The notes beneath the pieces were generated by a model. That model saw nothing but the letters and a program-made list of their open reading frames with translations, made no database searches and was not told the origin of the DNA. The translations under genes and the position numbers were made by a program. A stretch of 64,000 nucleotides of DNA from Panopea generosa (taxonomy: Eukaryota; Mollusca; Bivalvia; Adapedonta; Hiatellidae), in the NCBI GenBank assembly GCA_029582155.1, contig CM055911.1, positions 24,443,514 through 24,507,513 of the forward strand, given 5' to 3'. The stretch's first letter is position 1. The number at the start of each line of letters is the position of its first letter. This document shows positions 1 to 10,588 of this stretch, piece after piece.

Positions 1-195
1 TGCAAAATTCATATTATTTAAAAAAAGTGCAACAGTGTATATTTGGTAAACTGCACAACTCCATAGCATAACCGTTTGAAATGAGAACAAAATGTTTTCT
101 TATGTATCGTGAAATAGTAAAAAAGATTTTTGGAAAATGTTACCTGAAGCGGACACTTTTTCTCAAATTGTTTAACATCACTCCATAGCATTAGG

Positions 196-233
196 TCACG
201 TGGGTTTGCCACCGTCACGTGGGTTCACCACCG
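196..233. repeat. 19-bp tandem duplication with two CACGTG boxes (copy A)
   Basis: Two adjacent copies of a 19-bp sequence (tcacgtgggtttgccaccg and tcacgtgggttcaccaccg), each starting with CACGTG, lie just downstream of the gene's stop, within its probable 3' UTR. The same pair is found at 10,520-10,557 and 20,774-20,811; in copy D (30,559-30,596) the first box is mutated to CACGTA. Confidence 0.7.
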
Positions 234-260
234 TGTAGCTATATTCTTGAGGCTGATGTG

Positions 261-1994
261 TCAATTATAAGAATGATCCAATACGATAACAACACAACTG
301 GCATTATTAGATGCCTGCACGTTTGTGCCTGCCCCGTACGGAGAGTGGATATGTACGAGGTGTCCATTTCTTGAAGGGTTAGGACGCCATGTCCGTATCA
401 CTCCCTCTGTGTTGTAGGCGTATACTACTCCACCAAACGGTTCGAATATACTTTGCGAGTTTCCATACCCGGGAAAACGATAGCCCTTATTTGGACCGTC
501 ATTGGCCTGCACGTACAGCCATACTAAATCGTTATTTAATGTTGGGTTATTGTTTGAGAAGTTCAAAATATTCAGAGTACCTTTAAATATGGTTGTTTTT
601 GCTATTAGGGAATCTTGTGACCAGGCTAGGACTCTAATTTCTCCGTTCTTAGCGGCTAAGTACTCATAAAACTGCATTCCCCATCCATCATTTGAGCCAA
701 ATAATCTGTAGTAAGTTACTTTTCCATCGTTTATTTGAGTTTTATTGAAATATGAAGTCCACACTCTGACAGACTTATCGTTATAACCCCACGTGACGCC
801 GCCTCCGTTTAGATAGTCTCGATGAAATATCGATGATCCTACACCCTCAGAGATCAGATAATGATCCGATGTTTTACAACGTATCTGTACGTTGACAAGG
901 GCCGGATAACCGTTTATACCATGTTGTATATCATTGAAAGACAACGACCTGTTAGTTACATCCAACTTGAGCCAATCTGACTTAAAATCTGGCGTAATTA
1001 TATCCTTTGGTCCCCACACTTGAACACGAACCAATGCCTCGCCAGAGGTTTGATGATTGTCACCAATTCTTCTCGAGTCTTCCTCCCCGGTATGGATAAC
1101 AGCTCCGGTAGCTCCATTGTTGTATTTCTTTGGTGCGAACAAACGAACAAGTCTTTCGTTATACAAATAAACAATACCACCATATGTCCTCCCCGTGTCG
1201 TCGTCACTTTGGAATGCAGAGTCTCCGTTGAAAATCCAGCCGGCATTTGGACCAGATGTCGGTTTTATTTGAACTCGAACTTTATACGGAATAGTTCCTA
1301 GCCCATGAACAATGGAAAGTTCGGACAGTTTGGCATCTTGTGACTTCATCAAAGTCCACTCACTAACGAAACTCGGATTTTCAAGATTCTGTTGCTTAAG
1401 TCGTTTTTCAATTTCATGAAGTGATTGTGCCAGGTTTGTTACTGAACCATTTATACTTTCAATACCATTTTCATTTTTATTGAGTCGTCCTTCTGCGGAA
1501 TGAAATGAAGCAGGTAACTCAGTACATATCTTGGTCATCTCGTTTTGCGCGTTCTTCACACCAGTCACAGTTGAATTGAGCTCCTTAATCCTCCGTTCAT
1601 TAGTCTCAGTACGTATCTTCTCTGCTTTAAAGGCTTCTACTAAAATCGTATATCTTGTAGAGTTATTTGATATCTCCCCGGTCACTGGTCGGCTCTTTTT
1701 TGAATTTGCTGTATTTAAACCTGAACACGATTGTAATTGCTGATCATGAAACGCAAGTTTTTCAGTGAGCGCTTGTACCTCGGATGTCATTTTCTGGTCT
1801 TGTGTTGCCAGTTTTTCACTGAGCACTTGTATCTGAGATGCCATTTCGATCCAAACTTCTTGTTTAATCATGTCAATATCGGCACGGATAAGTTTCTGTG
1901 TATTGCTCAGTTTGCGCAACATAGCGTGAACGTTTGTATTACACTCCGTGTATTGTATCACAAAGTAAAATATTAAATACAGAATAATCTTCAT
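261..1994 (-). CDS. Secreted coiled-coil protein with three beta-rich repeats, copy A
   Basis: Intact single-exon reading frame of 577 codons. I start it at the ATG at 1,994: the open frame runs eight codons further upstream but only from a TTG, and this ATG has A at -3 (ACAATGA) and directly begins a hydrophobic signal peptide (MKIILYLIFYFVIQYTEC). Residues of about 45-205 are rich in E, K, Q and L with heptad character and several N-x-S/T sites. The C-terminal part has three related repeats, starting near SEWTLMK, SDWLKLD and SQDSLIA. Each has a buried hydrophobic strand pattern and a YGG or GGV motif followed by V-R-x-W/F/T. A secreted, oligomeric stalk-plus-head protein is inferred. I do not recognise the family or its function. 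The last residues read VIVLDHSYN, unlike copies B and C. No intron is needed. Confidence 0.85.
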   Translation of the reverse strand: MKIILYLIFYFVIQYTECNTNVHAMLRKLSNTQKLIRADIDMIKQEVWIEMASQIQVLSEKLATQDQKMTSEVQALTEKLAFHDQQLQSCSGLNTANSKKSRPVTGEISNNSTRYTILVEAFKAEKIRTETNERRIKELNSTVTGVKNAQNEMTKICTELPASFHSAEGRLNKNENGIESINGSVTNLAQSLHEIEKRLKQQNLENPSFVSEWTLMKSQDAKLSELSIVHGLGTIPYKVRVQIKPTSGPNAGWIFNGDSAFQSDDDTGRTYGGIVYLYNERLVRLFAPKKYNNGATGAVIHTGEEDSRRIGDNHQTSGEALVRVQVWGPKDIITPDFKSDWLKLDVTNRSLSFNDIQHGINGYPALVNVQIRCKTSDHYLISEGVGSSIFHRDYLNGGGVTWGYNDKSVRVWTSYFNKTQINDGKVTYYRLFGSNDGWGMQFYEYLAAKNGEIRVLAWSQDSLIAKTTIFKGTLNILNFSNNNPTLNNDLVWLYVQANDGPNKGYRFPGYGNSQSIFEPFGGVVYAYNTEGVIRTWRPNPSRNGHLVHIHSPYGAGTNVQASNNASCVVIVLDHSYN

Positions 1995-2249
1995 TGTGAC
2001 TAATGTTTTCAAAACCAAATTGTCCTCTTAGTCGGGAATGTCAAATGTATATGCGCAGTTATGCATACTTCCGTATTTTAAAATACCACTTACCCGAATA
2101 GCATCCTGCACGAAAATATGAACCGGATTTCGCATGATGGCAGTTTCAAGTAGTTGTTGTTTTTAAATACCGAGGGAATTTACCAAAACATACTTATTGG
2201 TGTATTTGTATATGTCAAACGAGGTCATATGTTAGATTCAAACAGGATT

Positions 2250-2462
2250 AACCGAACTCAGCTAGCTCAGTTGATAACGCGTCTGACTGCCAATCCAGCG
2301 GCCGTAAATTCGAATCCCCGGCCGTCTCTGGTATGATTAGCAATAACGTTGTTCTGTGGCCATATGCATCCTACATCTGACTATGTGAGGAAGTAGTCAT
2401 CGATTTGTAGCTATAAGATGTGTCTAGTATTGGTTAAAACACTAACTGTGTAAAGATGTCGT
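2250..2462 (+). mobile_element. tRNA-derived SINE-like element upstream of gene copy A
   Basis: A tRNA-like head with an A-box-like TAGCTCAGTTGATAA and a B-box-like aattcgaatcc is followed by a conserved tail of about 130 bp. It lies about 260 bp upstream of the gene's ATG. Copy A lacks the ccatataaaaacggc segment present near the end in B and C. Boundaries are approximate. Confidence 0.55.
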
Positions 2463-2640
2463 ACATGTTCAAAATTTCACAGGCATCAATGCATTGTTTT
2501 TGTTAGAATGTTGCATACTACTAGATTATTGATAAAACAATTGATAGGCAAACATATAATTTCAAAAAAGTGCATGTTTGAAAAACATGTTTAACTCCAA
2601 CAGCCAAGAGATGCACACTATACATATGGATCTGTGTGTT

Positions 2641-3288
2641 CACCATCAGCAGATAGCCTAGTGTAGCGTTGTAATTCACCATCAGCAGATAGCCTAGTGT
2701 AGTGTTGTAATTCACCATCAGCAGATAGCCTAGTGTTGCGTTGTAATTCACCATCAGCAGATAGCCTAGTGTAGTGTTGTAATTTACCATCAGCAGATAG
2801 CCTAGTGTTGCGTTGTAATTCACTATCAGCAGATAGCCTAGTGTAGTGTTGTAATTCACCATCAGCAGATAGCCTAGTGTAGCGTTGTAATTTACCATCA
2901 GCAGATAGCCTAGTGTTGCGTTGTAATTCACTATCAGCAGATAGCCTAGTGTAGTGTTGTAATTCACCATCAGCAGATAGCCTGGTGTAGCGTTGTAATT
3001 CACCATCAGCAGATAGCCTAGTGTAGCGCTGTAATTCACCGTCAGCAGATAGCCTAGTGTAGCGCTGTAATTCACCATCAGCAGATAGCCTAGTGTAGCG
3101 CTGTAATTCACCATCAGCAGATAGCCTGGTGTAGAGTTGTAATTCACCATCAGCAGATAGCCTGGTGTAGCGTTGTAATTCACCATCAGCAGATAGCCTA
3201 GTGTAGCGCTGTAATTCACCGTCAGCAGATAGTCTAGTGTAGCGCTGTAATTCACCATCAGCAGATAGCCTAGTGTAGCGCTGTAATT
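2641..3288. repeat. 36-bp minisatellite, 18 units (copy A)
   Basis: Exactly 648 bp, 18 units of 36 bp, each around cagcagatagcctagtgt. Because 36 is a multiple of three, long open frames result on the minus strand (a 12-residue repeat, MVNYNATLGYLL); I regard them as by-products and not a gene. Units differ by a few substitutions (cgtt/cgct, cacc/cact). Confidence 0.97.
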
Positions 3289-5049
3289 TGATAGTCTCCT
3301 CCTACAAATATTAACTATAATGACAGTGAAAGTTTAACCGCTGAGCAGATCATATGATTAGTTGCACGGACCGCCTTTATATAATAAGACTTCATGTAAA
3401 CAAACAGTTTGATTTTAAGGGAATCCACTCTTTAATCGAAAAATATAAAAATGGTTGTTGTTATCGCCCTTTACTAGACACGGACTGTAAGGGACAACTA
3501 TCAGTAGCCCTTTATAATGGTATCAATGGCAAATTATGCATAATGATTTGAATCAAATCCCATTTACTTGTGTTTGACTATACATCAATGTGCAAATCCT
3601 GATAAAAATTAGTGAATTATATTTTATATAATATATACCCGCCGCAAAAGGATAGACCATGACATTTTCAAGGAAGAATCTCAATATTCGAGGGAATCAT
3701 ACAACACAGAGACACATTCTTTTTAATGGCTGGTCAACAACTTTGTTATACTGCCATACATTTCCTACCTCTGAATATGTAGGTAAGCAGTCAGCGACAT
3801 GCAGATATAAGTTGTATTTAGTACTGATTACGTGCGCCGTTATATAACTGAAATGCTGTTGGAAAAGGCGAAACATTCAGATCTTAATTATCCATTACAT
3901 TGTAGGATTTGGAATCGAATATTGATATTGATATGTTTCGGACTGTATTGTCAACAAAATGGCGTCTTAATAGAATCCATATTTAATACATCCGTTTTAT
4001 TTATTTATTTCGTTTCTTTATTATATTCTGCGGTCATAACATGATTTAACCTAAATTGATATATTTAGCAAAGACTATTTTAATTTTTTTTTTCAAAAAA
4101 GGAAACATATTCTCAAAAAAGTGATTCTCAATCCTGAATTCCCGTCATTTATAACGAATTGTTCGAAAATGGAATACCACCTAAGTCGGATCTAGGCCGC
4201 TTCAAACGTGTTGCGTATTTTATGTTAACACAGAATTGATGGTGCTGGAGTAATATCACTTCCGATTCATCGCTCGGTGTTTTCCGTATAACTTGGCTGT
4301 CGTAGGTAAAATTCCGAACTACCAAGTTCCGACTTGTCCGAATATACAAATGACTTTGATTGGTCATGGTAAAATGACGATTTATTCTCTTTCGTTATTG
4401 AGGTTATCTGAAAATGTACCATTTATTTCTGAGTTATGTGATAAGATATCAAGTACATTCGTGTGCATTTATCATTTAATTTACAATACTCGTTGGCTAA
4501 AATGGTATAATGCTATGCAGAGCCTCGCATAATGTATGTTTTACAAACTCGTTTAATAAAGTCAGTAATAAATGGGCACTCATATAAGATTCTCTTGATA
4601 TATCGTAAACAAACGCATTAGGATAGTCTGTGAATTTTTCTTTAACGCGTTCTTGTCTTGGTTTCCAAGTGACCCGTTTTAGTCATTTTAGTAAATGAAT
4701 GCCAGAAAGGACCGTAGGTTTGCCTTAGTTTTGTATATGAAAACCATTTTCTGATGTTAATTACAAGTAACAGATATGTTTTAAGAACCGTATACTATTT
4801 TGAGATTTTCATGCTGTTTGTTAATAGATAAATGGCAGTTTCAATATCACACACTTTTCATTGTTTTAATTTCCATTGCCAGTTCATGAATAACGTTCAT
4901 AATTGATATATGTTTATTTGTATGGCTGGGGAGTGTGCGTAATGCGAATATTTATTGGTCTTAATTACCTGTTACCATACATTTTGTGTAATACACTTTC
5001 AAGCGTGTGTTATTGTTTTATTTATTTGTTTTGTTGTTAATTTATTTTA
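3289..5049. other. Non-coding spacer (same in B 13,553-15,310 and C 23,266-25,020)
   Basis: No gene recognised. Short open frames (for example 4,149-4,367 minus) are identical or nearly so in copies A and B, but recent duplication explains that. Variants in this stretch are shared in a patchwork among A, B and C. Confidence 0.6.
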
Positions 5050-5130
5050 CTCGGGTCGGGTTAGCTCAGTCTGTAACGCGTTTGATTTTCAATCCGGGGC
5101 TCATGAGTTTGAAGTTCCGCCTTGCTAGTC
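5050..5130 (+). mobile_element. tRNA-like sequence (copy A)
   Basis: The segment gggttagctcagtctgtaac, a T-loop-like gagtttgaagttc and the spacing between them resemble a tRNA-derived SINE head. No clear cloverleaf, so not a functional tRNA. Counterparts are at about 15,311-15,390 and 25,022-25,100, where part of the T-arm is deleted. Confidence 0.45.
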
Positions 5131-5652
5131 GCCACCGTCTTTGTAGCGATTGGCAATGAACTGTGTTATCCTAAAATTCAAAGTTCTCTGTTGTTTGTGT
5201 GCGATCGTATAAACCATATTACATGTTTGTGTACCGTCTTAACATTTGTAAACACAGAAATAATGATGTTAATTTCGACATTTAAATACTTAGTATATTA
5301 CCTTATTTCTTTTACATTCTAAATATTGTATATTTTTATCAAGAAAACAGTTAATCAAAATCCCAGTTTGAATTTTGATAGTATGAGCAGATAATTTAAT
5401 TCTAGTTACAAACAATCTTCATCGTTTTGGAGAATATCTGAATATTGCTCAAATGCAAAACTGTTTTACAAATACTTCTTCAATAACATGACTATTGTTA
5501 ACTGTACCATACCATTCTTGAATAAAACACCCAGTTCCACGTTTTTTTCAATATACATGGAAATGTTGTTTGTTTATCAATCGAAGCATTATCTGTTAAT
5601 ACGTACGATATAACTTCTAAACATGAGAAACCCATTTTATACATCAGTTGCA

Positions 5653-6069
5653 GCCCGTGTTGTTCCGGCTAAGAATAGAATCACTTTCGATCTCTGCAGA
5701 GGGGTAGGAATCCTCCGAATGGGTGTCATGTTCATTTTATCATTTTTTGTTATGTTCACTATTGTGGTTAAATTATCAACCACTGTGTGGCTCCAGGGAG
5801 CCATGAGTGATGGCAAGAATCACTGTGGCTTATGCATGTCGTAAGAAGCGACAAATTGAGTAATACGATAGAATTTGCTGAAACTCTGCAGTTCTGCAGG
5901 TAATAAGGTTCTAGGTTCATTCTGCATATATATTTGTTGATGTATGTTTTTTTTAATCGGTATGTTAATTTGTTGTTTTTGTACATGTAGAGTGAACCTG
6001 GAATCTTCCTTCCTGTTGGCGTCGAATAACCTATTATGTGGTGGTACGCCGTAAAACCCTATTCATTCA
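5653..6069 (+). mobile_element. SINE of about 417 bp with target-site duplications (copy A)
   Basis: The head gcccgtgttgttccggc with a degenerate B box (ggggtaggaatcctccg) is followed by a body and a 3' end gccgtaaaaccctattcatt, which resembles the 3' ends of mollusc SINEs. The flanks ttatacatcagttgc (5,637-5,651) and ttatacatctgttgc (6,070-6,084) form a target-site duplication with one mismatch. Confidence 0.7.
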
Positions 6070-6129
6070 TTATACATCTGTTGCTCTCTCACTTAAAACC
6101 TTGTTGATGTAATTTACGTATAATGATAT

Positions 6130-6900
6130 TGCCAGTATTATGAACATGTTTACAGGTACGTTCCGGTAATAACAATATTTTACAGGTACCAGGTACATCC
6201 CCAATACAACATATTTCACAGGTGCATACCTCCTATAGCTTGTATTATAGGTACGTAACTCAAACAGCATCTTTTACAAATATGTTCCTCTAACAGCATG
6301 TTTTACAGGTATGTACCTCAAACAGCATGTTTTACAAATATGTATCTCTAACAGCATGTTTTACAGGTATGTACCTCAAACAGCATGTTTTGCAGATATG
6401 TACCTCTAACAGCATGTTTTACAGATATGTACCTCTAACAGCATGTTTTACAGACAGCATGTTTTACAGATATGTACCTCTAACAGCATGTTTTACAGAT
6501 ATGTACCTCTAATAGCATGCTTTACAGATGTGTACCTCTAACAGCATGTTTTACAGATATGTACCTCTAACAGCATGTTTTATAGATATGTACCTCTAAT
6601 AGCATGCTTTACAGATGTGTACCTCTAACAGCATGCTTTACATATATGAACCTCTAACAGCATGTTTTACAGATATGTACGTCTACCAGCATGTTTTACA
6701 GATATGTTCCTCTAACAGCATGTTTTACAGATATGTACCTCTAACAACATGTTTTACAGATTCTAACAGCATGTTTTACAGATATGTACCTCTGACAGCA
6801 TGTTTTACAGATATGTACCTCTAACAGCATGTTTTTACAGATATGTACTACTAATATGTACCTCTAATATCATGCTTTTAAAGTACGTATCTCTTACTGC
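6130..6900. repeat. 29-bp minisatellite array (copy A)
   Basis: Roughly 25 units of a 29-bp repeat around ctctaacagcatgttttaca gatatgtac, degenerate at both edges and with partial units (acagacagcatg). The period is not a multiple of three, so no long frames result. Confidence 0.95.
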
Positions 6901-8109
6901 AAGTATAAATGCTTCAAATACATAGTTCAGGGCTGCAGCCATACTTAGGCAAACGGAGGTACTTACCTACTGTAGAATTAGTGGAGGTTTACATGTTTAT
7001 TAGTGCTTTTATAAAACTAATAAAGTTTACCCCAAAATATGAATTAATCTTGCAAAAATATGACACATCACATATACTATTTTCAAAATGAATGTATCGT
7101 AATACCCAGGGTATACTTGTTTTGCAGTGTATTAGCAAGAGTTGATATGTACTGTTATGTCGGGTCTTAAACGTCACCATTGTGCTCAAGATAATAGTGT
7201 AAAAATGAGTAATTTATAAAATTCAGTTTGTGTTATATATTTAAAATGTCTCTGAAATATCAGAAAAATGCAGGAAATGCATGCTAGGAGCTAAATATTT
7301 TTTCGTGGCAGCATGTCCCTGGAGCCCCTAGCAAAGTTGGAATTGTGCCTCCTGTAAAATCAAACTTTGGCAACGGCCCTGATATCCATTGAATCAATGT
7401 TTTTCTGTCGTAACCACGTGTAATTATTTAGCCTACAGGGTGGTAAAAAATTTGTAACATCTGTTAACTTCGTAACTGACAAGTCAATCTTGTCAATTGC
7501 ATATTAATTATGCAAAAGTTTCAATAAAATTTCAGACGAGATGGAGACACTGGATGGCAATAAAAAAAACAACAGAAACGGCATGTTTTGAGCCAAATGA
7601 TGATTATTTAATATATCTCACATACAATAGTCAATAAAGTTGCAGTCGTACACTTGATTACTTGCATATCTAAATAATTTGAAAATGATAAAATTTGAAG
7701 AATATTTTAAATAATATATATTTAAAAACATTATTATTATTATCATCAGGTATTATCATACCTGAGCCGCTATTTACGGAAGATCTATTAAAAATATACA
7801 TATCACCATTTTAAAAGTTAAATTCGAAAAATAATGCATCATGTATGTACATGAAGCATAAACTGAATATATTAGATGAAACCTGTATTACTACTGTCAA
7901 TAAATTAGATAATTGTTACTAAGTTGTGACTACAGACTTTCTCAACACTCTGTAAACAGAAAAAACAAATATTGAAATAAATGGCTACATGCATATTATA
8001 ATATACATTCTCGAATGTCAAATATGAATCTTATTATTTCGATATGTATTAAATAAATGTTAATACTTTGTTCCACCGATATGCACTTTTTTGATGAATT
8101 TAATTGCAT
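6901..8109. other. Non-coding spacer (copies at B 17,155-18,363 and C 27,181-28,335)
   Basis: AT-rich, no gene recognised. Copy C lacks about 70 bp around an att-rich hairpin-like stretch (tatcatcaggtattatcatacctgag in A). Confidence 0.6.
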
Positions 8110-9308
8110 GTTGGATATCTTTTTAATGTCTGTTTAATAGTTGAACGTCTCTTTAAGGTCTGTTTGTATAGCTGAATGAATCCTTAATGTCTGTTTTTAT
8201 AGTTGAATATCTGTTTAAGGTCTATTTGTATAGTTGAATGTCTGTTTAAGGTATGTTTATATTGCTGAATGTCTGCCTAATGTCTGTTTGTATAGTTGAA
8301 TGTCTGTTTAAGGTCTGTTTGTATAATTGAATGTCTGTTTAAGGTATGTTTGTATAGCTGAATATCTGCTTAATGTCTGTTTGTATAGCTGAATGTCTGA
8401 TTAATGTCTGTTTGTATAGCTGAATGTCTGTTAAAGGTCTGTTTGTATAGCTGAATCCCTGATTAATGTCTGTTTGTATAGATGAATGTCTGTTTAAGGT
8501 CTGTGTGTATAGCTGAATGCCTGATTAATGCCTGTTTGTATAGTTGAATGTCTGTTTAATGTCTGTTTAGTACTTGAATGTCTCTTTAAGGTTTGTTTGT
8601 GTAGTTGAATGTCTCCTTAATGTCTGTTTTTTATAGTTGAATGTCTGTTTTGACGTCTGTTTGTATAGTTAAATGTCTGTTTAAGGTATTTTTGTATACC
8701 TGAATGTCTGTTTAATGTCTGTTTGCATAGTTGAATGACTGTTTGTATAGTTGACTGTCTGTTTAAGGTTTTTTGTATGGCTGAATGTCTGCTTAATGTC
8801 TGTTTGTATAGTTTAATGTCTGTTTAAGGTCTGTTTGTATAGTTGAATGTCTGTTTCAAGTATGTTTGTTTAGCTTAATGTCTGCTTAATGTCTGTTTGT
8901 ATAGTTTAATGTCTGTTTAACGGTTTTTTTGTATTCTTGAATGTTTGATTAATGTCTGTTTGTATAGTTGAATGTCTGTTAAGGTATGTTTGTATAGCTG
9001 AATGTCTGCTTCGTGTCTGTTTGTATAGTTGAATGTCTGTTTAAGATATGTTTGTATAGCTGAATACCTGCTCAATTTCTGTTTGTTTAATTGAATATCT
9101 GTTTAATGTATGTTTGTATAGCTGAATGTCTGCTTAATGTCTGTTTGTATAGTTTGATATCTGTTTAAGATATGTTTGTATAGCTGAATGTCTGCTAAAT
9201 TTCTGTTTGTTTAGTTGAATATCTGTTTTAGGTCTGTTTGTATAGTTGAATGTCTGTATAAGGTCTGTTTGTATAGTTGAATGTCTGTTTAAGGTGTGTT
9301 TGTATAAT
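8110..9308. repeat. 31-bp minisatellite array (copy A)
   Basis: About 1.2 kb of a degenerate 31-bp repeat around gttgaatgtctgtttaaggt and ctgtttgtata. Two alternating variants (aaggt and taatgt) give a partial higher-order period of about 62 bp. Confidence 0.94.
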
Positions 9309-9445
9309 GGATGTGTCTTTTACTTTAAATACGGTTAAATGTCGGACAGAAGAAAGTCTAAAGCCTAGAGCTAAAAACATTAACAAACACAGCAGCAAAA
9401 TAGTACAGACATAACACACTTTTAAAATCATAGTATGTACACGTA

Positions 9446-9649
9446 CAGTAGGACTTCGTTGGCTCGAAAACGGATGGCTTGAACAGCATATATAGATTGA
9501 ACAACTTATCTGGTCCTGGCAGAATTCCTATTTTGATGTATATACATGTATGGTATAATGTTGAATAATGCTTAGCTCGAACAAACCTTAACTCGAACTA
9601 TATATATTTTGTCCAGAACAGTCGGGTTCGAGCCATCGAAGTTCTTCTG
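9446..9649. mobile_element. pogo/mariner-like MITE, 204 bp (copy A)
   Basis: Terminal inverted repeats of about 23 bp: left CAGTAGGACTTCGTTGGCTC, right end complementary to CAGAAGAACTTCGATGGCTC (three mismatches in these 20), flanked by TA on both sides. No coding capacity. Starting CAGT next to TA is typical of pogo/Tigger-type elements. Confidence 0.82.
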
Positions 9650-9651
9650 TA

Positions 9652-10560
9652 TGTTAAAATATGAGAATACGGTCATGGTTCATCACCTAGGAGGGTTAGC
9701 AGTAAACCGTTTAAACCTGGGTAACTGGGGCATAAGAACTCGTTCATGTCTCCGTCATCAATATCATAACACGTGACTGAGATTGACCGCCGTCCTCTTC
9801 CAAATGCGACAACATGTACGTGTGTGTGATGTAAAACACCGAAATGCTTAAAATGGCTATTCTTAAATACACGTATAACTAAAATATCACGAAATTAAAA
9901 TATAATTTTACTGTTATGTCTCGTACATGTATATTCGTATATGTTTTACAATTACTTTATTTGGTAGCATTGACATCTATCCTTATAACAGCAGCTTCTT
10001 GTATGATATATATTTTACAAACAAATACGTAGTACATGTATTTTTATTATTCAGATATATTTTTATACAAGCTGTAAACCTCTTTTTCGTAAATCAAAGG
10101 TCTTAGATACATAGCTGTGCTCCACAATTACTCTCAAAACAGTTAGTTCACGTGTTGAACCCACGTGACTCAATGCTTTGGCGTGGTGTAAAAAGCGGAG
10201 GAAATATGACCACCATTTCAAGTAACGTTTTACAGAAAACTTTATTAACAGTTCGTGATTTTTTTTCACTAATCACAGACCAACATTCTCTCTTTGTTGA
10301 GATGAGCCATATGTTTAATAAATATTCAATGCAAAAAAAGTGCAACGGTGTATATTTTGTAAACTGCACCACTCCATAACATAATTGTTTAAAATGAAAA
10401 CGCAACGTTCTTATTTTGTATCGTGAAGTTTCATGAAATAGTAAAAAAGATCTTTGGAAAATGTTACCTGAAGAGAACACTTTTTCTCAAATTGTTTAAC
10501 ATTACACCATAGCATTGGGTCACGTGGGTTTGCCACCGTCACGTGGGTTCACCACCGTGT
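9652..10560. other. Non-coding spacer and 3' flank of gene copy B (also 19,906-20,815)
   Basis: No gene seen. It contains the minus-strand AATAAA at 10,246-10,241 and CACGTG boxes; small plus-strand frames here only shadow the 3' flank of the gene. Confidence 0.55.
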
Positions 10561-10588
10561 AGCTATATTCTGGAGGCTGATGTGTCAA

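Larger units (their letters stand above)
1..10078. repeat. Tandem unit copy A (left end outside window)
   Basis: This is the first of four tandem copies of a unit of about 10.25 kb. The window opens inside the unit: position 1 aligns with about 30,364 in copy D, so the array continues to the left. From about 5,420 to its end, copy A matches copy B at a constant offset of 10,254 with only scattered substitutions. Its left part, including the gene, is clearly more diverged from B and shares features with D, such as the gene's C-terminal reading frame. Order within the unit is gene (minus), SINE, 36-bp minisatellite, unique DNA, tRNA-like element, 416-bp SINE, 29-bp array, unique DNA, 31-bp array, pogo-like MITE. 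Confidence 0.93.

Noticed and set aside
5623-5844. Plus-strand 73-codon frame identical in copies A and B
   Set aside because: It lies inside the 416-bp SINE and is broken in copy C; identity reflects recent duplication.
6327-6824. Plus-strand frames with Y-V-P-L-T-A-C-F-T repeats
   Set aside because: By-products of the 29-bp array; they break wherever partial units occur.
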